Origin: Streptomyces yatensis | GTDB taxonomy: Bacteria > Actinomycetota > Actinomycetes > Streptomycetales > Streptomycetaceae | Reading direction: 5' to 3' | DNA: 64,000 nt | NCBI RefSeq assembly: GCF_018069625.1 | Contig: NZ_CP072941.1 | Location: 3,658,001 to 3,722,000 of the forward strand | Shown: positions 8,315 through 16,795 of the stretch, one piece after another | How positions within the stretch are numbered: position 1 is the first letter of the stretch | Layout of the letters: the number at the start of each line of letters is the position of its first letter | The notes under the pieces: model-generated | What the model was told of the DNA's origin: nothing | Database searches by the model: none | What the model saw: the letters and a program-made list of their open reading frames with translations, nothing else | Made by a program: the position numbers and the translations under genes

Positions 8315-8959
8315 ATGGCCAGAGCCCGAGTGCACAACTTCTTCGTCTCCCTCGACGGCTACAGCGCGGGCGAGACCATCACGCTCGACCAGCCCATCGG
8401 CAGTGCCGAGCGGCTCTTCTCGCGCTTCGACGGGCGGTTCATCCACGGCGTGGACGTCGCGGATGAACCGATCACCCTCGACCGCGCCCTCACCAGCACC
8501 TGGGGGCAGGGCGTCGGGGCCGAGATCATGGGCCGGGGCAAGTTCGGTCCGCAGACCGGCGCGTGGACCGACGAGGACTGGCGAGGCTGGTGGGGCGACG
8601 CGCCCCCGTTCCGCACGCCCGTGGTGGTCCTCACCCACCATCGACGTGACCCCCTCCACTTCGACAACGGGACGAGCTTCCACTTTCTCGACGCCACACC
8701 CGAGGACGCGCTCGCCTACGCCAAGGACCTCGCCGACGGCCAAGACGTTCGCATCGGCGGCGGCCCCTCCACCGTCCGGCAGTTCCTGACGGCCGACCTC
8801 ATCGACTTCATGCACCTGGTCACCGTGCCGATCACCCTCGGCACCGGGGTCTCGCTGTGGGACGGGCAGGCCGAGGTCCAGGACCGCTTCACGATCGAGT
8901 CGGCGACCTCGGCCAGCGGTCTCATCCACCACTTCTGGAACCGGACCATCACCGGCTAG
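8315..8959 (+). CDS. RibD C-terminal/dihydrofolate-reductase-like protein
   Basis: 214 residues from the ATG at 8315, with GGAGGTG at 8302-8308. The N-terminal VHNFFVSLDGYSAG is the first strand of the RibD_C/DHFR fold. VVVLTHHRRDPLHFDNGTSF and DVRIGGGPSTVRQFL are its later signatures, the latter forming the NADPH-contacting glycine turn. Members reduce pteridine- or pyrimidine-like substrates with NADPH or are uncharacterised; the substrate here cannot be told. The divergent HxlR gene is its probable regulator. Confidence 0.88.
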   Translation: MARARVHNFFVSLDGYSAGETITLDQPIGSAERLFSRFDGRFIHGVDVADEPITLDRALTSTWGQGVGAEIMGRGKFGPQTGAWTDEDWRGWWGDAPPFRTPVVVLTHHRRDPLHFDNGTSFHFLDATPEDALAYAKDLADGQDVRIGGGPSTVRQFLTADLIDFMHLVTVPITLGTGVSLWDGQAEVQDRFTIESATSASGLIHHFWNRTITG

Positions 8960-9023
8960 CCCGGCCCGGCACCGCCGAGCCCCGGGTACCGGGGAGGGGG
9001 CCGTGCGGCCGAATCTCGCCCGA

Positions 9024-9042
9024 TAGGAAAGTTTCCTATCCG
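9024..9042. promoter_or_regulatory. perfect 9-bp inverted repeat upstream of chitinase
   Basis: GATAGGAAA and TTTCCTATC are separated by one G, about 100 bp before the chitinase start. It is an operator-like site. The binding protein is not evident, and it is not the DasR consensus TGGTCTAGACCA. Confidence 0.55.
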
Positions 9043-9140
9043 ACATCTTGTCGCGGCCATGCCGCCTCGCTAGGTTCAGCCTCGCCAGATCGCGCCTCGC
9101 TCGACCCCCTCCCACCCCCCACCAGGAGGCTCCGTCAGCC

Positions 9141-10148
9141 ATGCCTCGAACCCGGCACCACCGCAGACTCGCCCTCGCCGCCGCCGTCGGCATGCTCGCC
9201 GCGGGCGTCACCACGGCGGCCACCGCCCAGGCGGCGCCGCGGCACACCGCCACCGCCGCCGCGCCCAGCGGGCTCAACGGGCCCTACCTCTATCTGGGTT
9301 GGGGCTCCCCGCCCAAGGCCACGGACGTCATGTCGGCGACCGGCACCACGCAGTTCACGATGGCGTTCATGCTCTCCGACGGCGGCTGCAACCCCAAGTG
9401 GGACGGCTCCCGCGCGCTCACCGGCGGCAACGACCAGTCGACGATCAACTCCATCCGCTCCGCCGGCGGCGATGTCACCGTCTCCTTCGGCGGCTGGAGC
9501 GGTAACAAGCTGGGCGAGAAGTGCTCCTCCGCCTCCGCCCTGGCCGGCGCGTACCAGAAGGTCATCGACGCCTACAAGCTCAAGTCGATCGACATCGACA
9601 TCGAGGCGAGCGAGTTCGAGAACGCGACGGTCCGCCAGCGGGTGGTCGACGCGCTCAAGACGGTCAAGCAGAAGAACAGCGGCATCAAGGTGTACGTCAC
9701 CTTCGGCACCACCACCTCCGGCCCGGACTCCAATGGCAAGGACCTGGTCAAGCGCGGCGCCACCGCCGGGCTCGACGTGGACGGCTGGGCTGTCATGCCG
9801 TTCGACTTCGGCCAGGGTTCCATCGACATGGCGGGGGCCACCAAGTCGGCGGTGGACGGTCTGAAGAACACCGTGGCGAGCGCGTACGGCCTCTCCTCCG
9901 ACGCCGCCTACCGCAAGGTCGGCTTCTCCTCGATGAACGGCAAGACCGACGTCGCGGGCGAGACCATATCCCTGAACAACTTCAAGAACATGGTGTCCTA
10001 CGCCAAGAGCCACCACCTGGCCCGCGTCAGCTTCTGGTCGCTCAACCGCGACCGCAAGTGCGGCTCCGGCACCGACGGCGACGCCTGCAGCGGGATCGAC
10101 CAGGGCACGTACGACTTCACCAAGGTGCTCGCGGGTTACAACGGCTGA
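9141..10148 (+). CDS. secreted GH18 chitinase-like glycosidase
   Basis: 335 residues from the ATG at 9141, with AGGAGG at 9124-9129. A signal peptide (Arg-rich start, hydrophobic core ~9-28) ends near AQA-AP at ~32. GH18 marks are SFGGWSG at 115-121 and the catalytic strand DIDIE at 151-155, whose final Glu is the acid/base. The first Asp of the DxxDxDxE motif is replaced by Lys (KSIDIDIE). No carbohydrate-binding module is present, so it is a compact single-domain enzyme acting outside the cell on chitin or related polymers. A sugar-binding lipoprotein gene follows on the same strand, after a terminator. Confidence 0.9.
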   Translation: MPRTRHHRRLALAAAVGMLAAGVTTAATAQAAPRHTATAAAPSGLNGPYLYLGWGSPPKATDVMSATGTTQFTMAFMLSDGGCNPKWDGSRALTGGNDQSTINSIRSAGGDVTVSFGGWSGNKLGEKCSSASALAGAYQKVIDAYKLKSIDIDIEASEFENATVRQRVVDALKTVKQKNSGIKVYVTFGTTTSGPDSNGKDLVKRGATAGLDVDGWAVMPFDFGQGSIDMAGATKSAVDGLKNTVASAYGLSSDAAYRKVGFSSMNGKTDVAGETISLNNFKNMVSYAKSHHLARVSFWSLNRDRKCGSGTDGDACSGIDQGTYDFTKVLAGYNG

Positions 10149-10172
10149 GTCCGGCTGCCACCGGCTGAGCCA

Positions 10173-10203
10173 CGCCCCCGTACACCCGGGGCGTACGGGG
10201 GCG
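10173..10203 (+). terminator. hairpin terminator after chitinase
   Basis: A perfect 11-bp stem CGCCCCCGTAC (10173-10183) and GTACGGGGGCG (10193-10203) encloses a 9-base loop, 25 bases past the stop codon. Confidence 0.75.
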
Positions 10204-10250
10204 TACACCCGCGGCGGCGTTCGATCAAGTGACGATCCAGGTCACGGGGA

Positions 10251-10279
10251 TTGACCTTCCGTTGAAGCCGACCTTACGG
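10251..10279 (+). promoter_or_regulatory. putative vegetative promoter of sugar ABC genes
   Basis: TTGACC at 10251-10256 and TTACGG at 10274-10279 are separated by 17 bp. They lie 42 bp upstream of the lipoprotein start, a good match to a principal-sigma promoter. Confidence 0.5.
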
Positions 10280-10320
10280 TCAGCGCGCAGCCCACAGAGG
10301 CCAGCAAGGAGGTCGTGCCC

Positions 10321-11697
10321 GTGCGCCCCACCGCCCCACTGATCCTCGCCGCCACCCTCGCCGCCACCGCAGGACTCACATCCTGCGGTGGCGGTTCGGG
10401 CAGCGACCCGGACACCGTCAAGGTCGTCTACAACCGCTCCACGGACAACAAGATCCGCTTCAAGGACAACCATCTGGCCGAGGTGAAGAAGCAGTTCGAG
10501 AAGGCCAACCCCGGCAAGAAGGTCAAGCTGGTCCCGATCCAGGCGCAGGACAACGACTACGCCACCAAGGTCCAGCAGATGATGCGGTCCCCCAAGACCG
10601 CCCCCGACCTGGTCTACGAGGACACCTTCCGGATCAACTCGGACATCAAGGCGGGCTATCTGCGCCCCCTCGACAGCTATCTGGCCAAGTGGAAGACCTG
10701 GGACCAGTTCGTCGACACCGCGAAGGCGGCGGCCAAGGCCGAGGACGGCAAGACGTACGGCGTCCCGGACGGCACCGACACCCGCGGCCTCTGGTTCAAC
10801 AAGAAGATCTTCGCCAAGGCCGGACTGCCGGCCGACTGGTCGCCCAAGAACTGGGACGACATCCTCAAGGCTGCGCGCACGATCAAGCGGAAGGTCCCCG
10901 GCGTCACCCCGCTCAACACCTACACCGGCAAGGCCCCGGGCGAGACCTCCGTGATGCAGAGCTTCGAGATGCTGCTGTACGGCACGGGCGAGGCGGGCGG
11001 GAACCCGCTCTACGACCCCGGCGCCAAGAAGTGGGTCACCGGCGGCAAGGGCTTCCAGGACGCGCTGAGCTTCCTCAGGACCGTCTACTCCGAGAAGCTC
11101 GGCCCGGACATCTCCGACGCCCTCGATCCCAACGTCGGCACCACCGTCTTCAGCGAATGGCTCCCCGAGGGCAAGCTGGCCATCGCCCTCGACGGCTCCT
11201 GGCTGGGCCAGAACTGGCTGAAGACCGGCGGCAAGCCGTGGCCCGAGTGGTCCAAGACCCTCGGCCAGGCCCCGATGCCCACCCAGAACGGGCAGGCGCC
11301 CGGCAAGGTCAGCATGTCCGGCGGCTGGACGTGGGCGATCACCGCGAAGTCCAAGAACCCCGATCTGGCCTGGAAGTTCATCCAGCAGCTCCAGACCAAG
11401 GAGAACGCGGTCACCTGGGACATCGTCGACGCCCAGATCGCGGTCCGTAAGGACGTCGCGCAGGACCCGAAGTACACCTCCTCCATGCCCGGGATCACCT
11501 TCTTCACGGGCCTGGTGAAGTACACCCACTACCGCCCCACCACCCCCGTCTATCCCCAGGTGTCCACGGCGATCGGCGAGGCGATGGAGGCGGCGACCAC
11601 GGGCGACGCCTCACCGGAGAAGGCCGCGAAGTCCTACGACGACCAGCTCACCTCCATCGCCGACGGCGCCACGGTGGCGGCGAGCGGCCAGGGCTGA
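10321..11697 (+). CDS. sugar ABC transporter substrate-binding lipoprotein
   Basis: 458 residues from the GTG at 10321. AAGGAGGT at 10306-10313 is correctly spaced for this start and too close for the in-frame GTG at 10315. The signal peptide ends in the lipobox LTSC, so Cys becomes lipidated and holds the protein on the membrane surface. The body is a family-1 solute-binding protein, with DTVKVVYNRSTDNK, DLVYEDTFRINSDIKAGYL and MSGGWTWAITAKSKNPDLAW as typical segments. A MalF-type permease follows nine bases downstream. No ATPase gene is present; Streptomyces sugar importers usually share the ATPase MsiK. The substrate is unknown; the upstream chitinase is only a hint. Confidence 0.93.
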   Translation: MRPTAPLILAATLAATAGLTSCGGGSGSDPDTVKVVYNRSTDNKIRFKDNHLAEVKKQFEKANPGKKVKLVPIQAQDNDYATKVQQMMRSPKTAPDLVYEDTFRINSDIKAGYLRPLDSYLAKWKTWDQFVDTAKAAAKAEDGKTYGVPDGTDTRGLWFNKKIFAKAGLPADWSPKNWDDILKAARTIKRKVPGVTPLNTYTGKAPGETSVMQSFEMLLYGTGEAGGNPLYDPGAKKWVTGGKGFQDALSFLRTVYSEKLGPDISDALDPNVGTTVFSEWLPEGKLAIALDGSWLGQNWLKTGGKPWPEWSKTLGQAPMPTQNGQAPGKVSMSGGWTWAITAKSKNPDLAWKFIQQLQTKENAVTWDIVDAQIAVRKDVAQDPKYTSSMPGITFFTGLVKYTHYRPTTPVYPQVSTAIGEAMEAATTGDASPEKAAKSYDDQLTSIADGATVAASGQG

Positions 11698-11705
11698 GGG
11701 CCCCG

Positions 11706-12623
11706 ATGGCAACCGTGACCAAAGTGGCGGCGGCCCCGACGGAAACCCCGGCCCGCCCGGGCCCCCGTCGCGGCCGCCCCCTGCGCTGGCTTCCGCTCGC
11801 CCCCGCCACCGTCATGCTGCTGCTCTTCCTCGGTGGCCCCATCGCGTACTGCGTCTATATCGCCTTCACCAATATGCAGCTCACGGGCGCGTCCTCCACG
11901 GACTTCGTGGGCCTGGACAACTTCCAGCGCGCCTTCGGGGACGACGACTTCCGCAACGCCGTCGTCCTCACCCTCGTCTTCACCCTGCTCTCCTCCCTCG
12001 TCGGCCAGAACACCCTGGGCCTGGCCCTCGCCGCCCTGATGCAGCGCGCCTCCCGCCCGGTGCGGACCCTGACCGGCTCGATCGTCATCGCGGCCTGGGT
12101 CGTCCCCGAGATCGTGGCGGGCTTCCTGCTGTACGCGTTCTTCCGCCGCGAGGGCACGCTCAACGCACTGCTGGACGGGCTGGGCCTGCCGTCCCAGAAC
12201 TGGCTCTACACCCTGCCCATCCTCGCCGTGTCCTTCGCCAACGTCTGGCGCGGCACGGCCTTCTCGATGCTCGTCTACTCCGCCGCCCTCTCCGAGATCC
12301 CCAAGGAGATCACCGAGGCGGCGGAGGTCGACGGCGCGGGCGGGATGAGCCGCTTCTGGCACATCACCCTGCCGATGATCCGCCGCTCCATCGGCACCAA
12401 TCTGATGCTGAACACCCTGCAGACGCTTTCGGTGTTCGGCCTCATCTGGGCAATGACCCGAGGCGGCCCGGGAAACCGCAGCCAGACGCTCCCGGTCTTC
12501 ATGTACGACCAGGCGTTCAACAAGTCCCTCATCGGCTACGGCACGGCGGTGGCACTGCTGTTGCTGCTGGTGGGAGCCCTGTTCTCGCTGGTGTACCTGA
12601 GGCTGATGCGCGAGGAGGTCTGA
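11706..12623 (+). CDS. sugar ABC transporter permease, MalF type
   Basis: 305 residues with about six membrane helices, beginning at LRWLPLAPATVMLLLFLGG. The EAA loop that docks the ATPase is present as EITEAAEVDGAGGMSRF plus ITLP. It follows the lipoprotein gene by 8 bp and is surely cotranscribed with it. Its partner permease (MalG type) should follow directly but is instead at 24807. The last codons contain GCGCGAGGAGGTC (12608-12620), which includes a good ribosome-binding site with no gene after it. The same 13 bases precede the distant malG-type gene. Confidence 0.93.
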   Translation: MATVTKVAAAPTETPARPGPRRGRPLRWLPLAPATVMLLLFLGGPIAYCVYIAFTNMQLTGASSTDFVGLDNFQRAFGDDDFRNAVVLTLVFTLLSSLVGQNTLGLALAALMQRASRPVRTLTGSIVIAAWVVPEIVAGFLLYAFFRREGTLNALLDGLGLPSQNWLYTLPILAVSFANVWRGTAFSMLVYSAALSEIPKEITEAAEVDGAGGMSRFWHITLPMIRRSIGTNLMLNTLQTLSVFGLIWAMTRGGPGNRSQTLPVFMYDQAFNKSLIGYGTAVALLLLLVGALFSLVYLRLMREEV

Positions 12624-13016
12624 ACCCCACCCCGAACTCCACCCCGAACCCCGCCGGGATGATGGCCCGGGCCGGGCCCCCAGGGGCGGCTCCCACGCCC
12701 GTGGGGGCTTTGGCGTCGGTGGCGCCTCCCACCCCGGTGGCGGTTTCCACGCCGGTGGGGGCTCCCACGTCGGTGGCCACGCCTTCCGTCCGCACGCCGA
12801 GGCCGGACCCGGGGGCCGCGAGCGCGGCCCCCGTCAGCACCACCGCGACCAGCAGGGCGCACACCGCCACCGCGACGCTCATCGACGGTCCGATACCCGA
12901 CGCCGGGCTGATGTCCCTGTCTGTGATCACACCCTCAACTGTCCGCGCGGGCCGCCGCGTTCCCATGACGTGCGTCACCCTGCCGCCTCCGCGTCCGATC
13001 GGTCACGGGCAGGCGG
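12624..13016. other. 393-bp low-complexity gap after MalF-type gene
   Basis: No secure gene was found. It contains degenerate repeats built on GTGGGGGCTCCCACG and related GGTGG/CCCAC blocks (about 12670-12790). A minus-strand frame starting near 12882 or 12966 encodes one hydrophobic stretch (MSVAVAVCALLVAVVLTGAA) followed by a Thr-Gly-Val-rich repeat, and it ends inside the permease gene. It could be the broken end of a membrane-protein gene, but the evidence is weak. This is the left junction of the 12 kb block separating the two permease genes. Confidence 0.5.
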
Positions 13017-13853
13017 TCAGCCACTGGCGCGCGTGCGCCGCCGGTGGGCCTTTTGCCTGCACGCCGCCCCGCAGAACCGCGCGGGGCGGCCCGCGCGGCT
13101 GGTGCGGTCGCCGGGCAGCGGGCCGCCGCACATCTCGCACCGACCGATTACGTCACGCGGACCGGCGGCTCCGCTGCCGACCTCCTCTATTCCGTTACGG
13201 ATTTTCGTTACGGCTTGTTCCGCCCGCAATCCGTCGCACATCACCGCCGTCAGCGCCCCGGACCCGGGGCCCCGCCCCTGCTCCATGGCCGCGCACCCCG
13301 CCACCAGCGCCTGTACGTCCGCCGCTTGGACATCCGCCCTCGCCGCTCCGGCCTCCTGGGCCCGCTGGAGCAGCACGCTCAGCACCTCACCGAACTCGCG
13401 CCGGGCACCGACCGCCGCATCGGGCGAACGGCCGGGTGCTTCCCGGGCGAAGGACTCGCACAGCGCACGGTTGAGCGACGCCTCCCTGACCACGCGCTCC
13501 AGGAAGCCGAAGAACGCCGCCCCCGGGTCCTCGGCCGCGGCCAACGCCCGCCCCTCGGCGACAAACCCCTCCACGCTGTCGGCGATCACCGCTTCGAAAA
13601 GGTCCTCTTTGGAGGGGAAGTGGCGGTACACCGTCCCGGCGCCCACCCCGGCCCGCTCGGCGATGGCGCCGAGCGGCGCCATGCTGCCCTCCGCCGCGAA
13701 CGAGGCCCTGGCCGCGGCCAGTACCCGCGCCCTGTTCCGCCGCGCGTCGGCCCGCGAGGGCAGCCCTTCCGGGGGCGGCCCGCCCGCGAGTGGCCCACTC
13801 GGGGGCAGCCCTTCACCCTCTGCCGCGCCGTGCGCCGCTTCCCTCGCCGTCAT
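13017..13853 (-). CDS. TetR/AcrR regulator with Cys-rich C-terminal tail
   Basis: 278 residues from the ATG at 13853 (GGACGGAG directly upstream). After a Gly/Pro-rich leader of ~35 residues comes a clear TetR DNA-binding domain (RVLAAARASFAAEG, IAERAGVGAGTVYRHFPSKE). The ligand-binding helices follow. Beyond the usual TetR length is a C-terminal ~45-residue tail with CEMCGG and RPARFCGAACRQKAHRRR, i.e. CxxC plus CxxxC in a basic context. This resembles small zinc-binding tails found on some actinobacterial proteins. It is divergent from the NmrA-like gene, with a short CCGGT/ACCGG inverted repeat at 13888-13903 between them, and probably represses it. Confidence 0.87.
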   Translation of the reverse strand: MTAREAAHGAAEGEGLPPSGPLAGGPPPEGLPSRADARRNRARVLAAARASFAAEGSMAPLGAIAERAGVGAGTVYRHFPSKEDLFEAVIADSVEGFVAEGRALAAAEDPGAAFFGFLERVVREASLNRALCESFAREAPGRSPDAAVGARREFGEVLSVLLQRAQEAGAARADVQAADVQALVAGCAAMEQGRGPGSGALTAVMCDGLRAEQAVTKIRNGIEEVGSGAAGPRDVIGRCEMCGGPLPGDRTSRAGRPARFCGAACRQKAHRRRTRASG

Positions 13854-13939
13854 CTCCGTCCCCTCATTGACAAGCGGGTCGTCCGTTCCGGTACGTTAAC
13901 CGGGTTACTCGTTCCGATTCTACTCGGGAGCCTTCCTCC

Positions 13940-14848
13940 ATGACCCCCATGACGTCGAAACGCATCATCCTGGTGACCGGCGCGACCGGTCAGCAGGGCG
14001 GCGCCACCGCGAGGCGACTGCTCGCGGACGGCCGCCACGTACGCGCGCTCACTCGGGACACCACCAGCCCCGCGGCGGTCGCCCTCGCCTCGGCGGGCGC
14101 CGAATTGGTCGCGGGCGATCTGGACGACCGGGCCTCGCTCGACGCAGCCGCCCGCGGAGCCCACGGTGTCTTCAGCGTCCAGCCCACCCCCGGCATGCCG
14201 GGCCTGCCCGCGGGTTACGGACCGGACGACGAGGTGCGGCGGGGCAGGAACGTGGCGGACGCGGCGCTGGCGGCCGGGGCCCAACTCCTCGTCTACACCT
14301 CGGCGTTCGGCGCCGACGTCGACAGCGGGCTGTCGACGCTGGAGAGCAAGCGGCGCATCGAGGAGCACATCGACGCGATCGGCATGCCCGCGACCGTCCT
14401 GCGCCCCACGTCCTTCATGGAAAACCTCCTCCACCCCGTATGGGGTCTGCGGGACGGCGCCCTGGCCACCCCCTACAACCCGGACACCCGCCAGCAGTTC
14501 ATCGCGCTGTGCGACATCGCGGCCTTCGCCGCCCTCGCCTTCGACGACCCCGACCGCTTCCGCTCCCGCGCCTTCGACCTGGCGGGCGACACCCTCACCC
14601 CGCCGGAGACCGCCGCCGCCATCAGCCGGGCCACCGGGCAGGAGGTCCCGTACGTCCACATCCCCCTCGAGGCCGTACGCGCCCAGAGCGATGAGGCGGC
14701 CCGCGGCATCCAGTCCCTCAACGACGGCATCTACCCCTTGGTCGACATCGAGTCACTGCGCGCCATCCACCCCGGCCTGCTCACCTTCGAGGACTGGCTG
14801 ACCCAGCACGGCGCCGCCCGCTTCAAGGCCCTGTCGTCATCGGCTTGA
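13940..14848 (+). CDS. NmrA/HSCARG-like NAD(P)-binding protein
   Basis: 302 residues. An atypical short-chain reductase fold is shown by the dinucleotide-binding ILVTGATGQQGGATARRLL at the N-terminus, the strand LVAGDLDD, and LLVYTSAFGADVDSG followed by ESKRRIEEHI. The canonical YxxxK catalytic pair is not obvious, as in NmrA-type redox sensors that bind NAD(P) without turning it over. ATG at 13940 is taken as the start; an ATG nine bases later is possible. Control by the divergent TetR is likely. The chemical role is unknown. Confidence 0.88.
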   Translation: MTPMTSKRIILVTGATGQQGGATARRLLADGRHVRALTRDTTSPAAVALASAGAELVAGDLDDRASLDAAARGAHGVFSVQPTPGMPGLPAGYGPDDEVRRGRNVADAALAAGAQLLVYTSAFGADVDSGLSTLESKRRIEEHIDAIGMPATVLRPTSFMENLLHPVWGLRDGALATPYNPDTRQQFIALCDIAAFAALAFDDPDRFRSRAFDLAGDTLTPPETAAAISRATGQEVPYVHIPLEAVRAQSDEAARGIQSLNDGIYPLVDIESLRAIHPGLLTFEDWLTQHGAARFKALSSSA

Positions 14849-15087
14849 TGACGCCACCCTGTCCCTGTCTGCGGTCTCACCCACAACCGTCCGCGGGGGC
14901 TCTCGCGTTCACATGATGTAGGGCACAGCCCCCGGGGGACCAGGCCGTCGCGCCAGGACTCGAACGCGATGAAGCGGTCGCTTCAGGCCATACCCAGTCA
15001 CACCGGGCGGGACCGGTCCCGAAGAGCTTGCGGTATACCCCGAATGTCGCTGCACGAGCGATATACGCAACCGGAAGGACGCCAGTC

Positions 15088-15480
15088 ATGGGTACGCGCA
15101 ACGCTCTCCTCGGGACCATCGCCGCAGCAGGGCTCACCGGAGCCATGCTCACCGCGGTGACAGCGGCTCCGGCCCAGGCCGCCGAAGGCTGCAACACCAA
15201 CAACGCCAGGACGGTCGCGTCCGCCTCGACCCACTCCCGCGGCATCGAGCTGCGGTACAACGGGACATGCGCATGGGGCAGGATCTTCGGCTCCCCGGGT
15301 GACCTGGTGTGGGTGGACCGCAGCTACGACGGCGGCCGAACATGGAACCAGCTCAGCGTCACGAAGATCAACACTGGCGGCAGCAACCACACCGACGCGT
15401 TCAACAACAAGGGCAATCTCATGCGGGCCTGCGGCAAGGCCAGCAACTATCCGGATGTCGCCTGCACCATCTGGTGGTGA
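15088..15480 (+). CDS. small secreted protein, DUF2690-like
   Basis: 130 residues from the ATG at 15088, with GGAAGGA at 15073-15079. A signal peptide (LLGTIAAAGLTGAMLTAV) ends at AQAAEG. The mature part has four Cys residues that could form two disulfides. It also has the pattern TVASASTHSRGIELRYNGTCAWGRI split around a GDLVWVDRS strand, which resembles the DUF2690 family; I am not certain. No function is assigned. The gene stands alone within the 12 kb accessory block. Confidence 0.75.
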   Translation: MGTRNALLGTIAAAGLTGAMLTAVTAAPAQAAEGCNTNNARTVASASTHSRGIELRYNGTCAWGRIFGSPGDLVWVDRSYDGGRTWNQLSVTKINTGGSNHTDAFNNKGNLMRACGKASNYPDVACTIWW

Positions 15481-15536
15481 CCTGGAGATACCTCCATGGC
15501 CCGTGGTGTCTACGGAAGCAGACACCACGGGCTCGC

Positions 15537-15740
15537 TCACGCGTGAGGGGCGGGCACGATCCGCCCGCCGGCGAGGGCGGCTTGGAAGTCCGTCCAGGTG
15601 GCGGGGGTGAACCGGAGTATCGGGCCGCCGGGGTCCTTGGAGTCGCGTATCGCCACGAGGTCGGGCACGTTCGTGGACACCTCAACGCACTCGCGATCGC
15701 CAGTACTGAAGCTGGACTTCCGGAACTCAAGAGCCGCCAT
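15537..15740 (-). CDS. DUF397 protein
   Basis: 67 residues. The ATG at 15740 is preferred over an overlapping GTG at 15746 because GAGGAGAG lies eight bases upstream of the ATG. The DUF397 pattern is complete: FRKSSFS, ECVEVS, VAIRDSKDPGGPILRFTPATW and FQAAL. DUF397 proteins are small partners of Scr1/WhiJ-type helix-turn-helix regulators. Here the gene begins two bases after the stop of exactly such a regulator, so the two are translated together. Confidence 0.93.
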   Translation of the reverse strand: MAALEFRKSSFSTGDRECVEVSTNVPDLVAIRDSKDPGGPILRFTPATWTDFQAALAGGRIVPAPHA

Positions 15741-15742
15741 GC

Positions 15743-16630
15743 TCACATCTCTCCTCGGAGCGCTTCGATGAATGACCTGCTCTCCGACTCGGTGAGGGCG
15801 TGGCGGGCGATCTTCTCGAACAGCTCCTGATGCTGAGCGGCTTCGTCACCTCCCTCAACCCATAGCTGGCCGAAGGCAGTTTCTGTATACACCACGTCCA
15901 TGGCTCCCGGTTCCGCGAACGAGATGATGTTGAACGCCCCGCCCATGCCCAGATGCGCTCCGGCCTCGAACGGCAAGATCTGGACGGTGATGTTCGACTG
16001 CTGGGCCGCCTCCTCCAGGCGCTGCAACTGCTCACGCATCACCGTCGAACCGCCCACGCGATGCCGGAGTGCACTTTCGTGGACCACCGCCCACAGGCCG
16101 AGAGTCGGTTCCTCGGAAAGCCGCCGCTGTCGCGCGATTCTGCTGGCAACCAACGTCTCACCCCTGTCGGGGTGGCCCTTCGTCGAATTGCCCAGCGCCA
16201 ACGCACGGGCATAGTCAGGCGTTTGGAGCAGGCCGGGCACCAGGCAGAGCTGCCATGTCCTGATGCTCGTAGCCGCGTTCTCCAACGCGACGTATTCCTG
16301 CATGTCCCCGAGGTTCGGGAACTCGTTCCACCAGCCCTTCGCCTTGCGGCGCTCGCGGTCCACCCTCGCCAGCTCTAACAGCCCGCCCACCGCCGCAGGA
16401 TCGCTCAGGCCGTACAGCTCGCACAGCGCGCGGATGTCCGGGTCCCGCACCGGGACCCAGCCGCCCTCCATCTTGGCGACCTTGGTCGTGGACCCGGTGA
16501 GCACCTTGGCCGCGTGGGTCTGCGTCAGGCCCGCTGCGGTGCGGAGCTTGGTCAGCTCACCACCGAGCCTGCGTCCCAGAACGGTCGAGGTGCTATTGCC
16601 CTGCATCGGCTGACTTGTCGTCACGCGCAC
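15743..16630 (-). CDS. XRE helix-turn-helix regulator with DUF5753 (WhiJ-like)
   Basis: Up to 295 residues from the GTG at 16630; an ATG at 16606 is an alternative start and neither has a strong binding site. The N-terminal XRE domain reads LGGELTKLRTAAGLTQTHAAK. The C-terminal two-thirds is DUF5753 (WWNEFPNLGDMQEYVALE, LVPGLLQTPDYARAL, QILPFEAGAHLGMGG). With DUF397 downstream and an RsbW-like ATPase divergently upstream, this is one of the paralogous whiJ/abaA-like sets of Streptomyces. These sets influence development and antibiotic production. Some reports treat the XRE/DUF397 pair as toxin-antitoxin-like; the sequence cannot decide. Confidence 0.92.
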   Translation of the reverse strand: MRVTTSQPMQGNSTSTVLGRRLGGELTKLRTAAGLTQTHAAKVLTGSTTKVAKMEGGWVPVRDPDIRALCELYGLSDPAAVGGLLELARVDRERRKAKGWWNEFPNLGDMQEYVALENAATSIRTWQLCLVPGLLQTPDYARALALGNSTKGHPDRGETLVASRIARQRRLSEEPTLGLWAVVHESALRHRVGGSTVMREQLQRLEEAAQQSNITVQILPFEAGAHLGMGGAFNIISFAEPGAMDVVYTETAFGQLWVEGGDEAAQHQELFEKIARHALTESESRSFIEALRGEM

Positions 16631-16674
16631 AGTCTGGCCGCCCGTCGCGGCCGCCGCAAACGAGATCGGGGGAA

Positions 16675-16689
16675 TTCCTCCAAGAGGAA
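16675..16689. promoter_or_regulatory. perfect inverted repeat between XRE and RsbW-like genes
   Basis: TTCCTC and GAGGAA are separated by CAA, 45 bp upstream of the XRE start. It is an operator candidate for autoregulation. A weak promoter-like pair TTGTGC (16691) and TACGGT (16715), spaced 18 bp, follows towards the ATPase gene. Confidence 0.45.
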
Positions 16690-16795
16690 CTTGTGCAAGG
16701 TGAGTGAACGGGGCTACGGTCCGTAATGAACCGCTCGCACAGGGACGTCAGTTGGCGGACGTGCTCCGTCCTGCCCTGCCCACTGGAGGTACGCG

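Noticed and set aside
12529..12978. Minus-strand frame with one hydrophobic stretch after the MalF gene
   Set aside because: It runs into the permease coding sequence, has no binding site and consists mostly of repeat-derived residues; kept only as a possible broken fragment.
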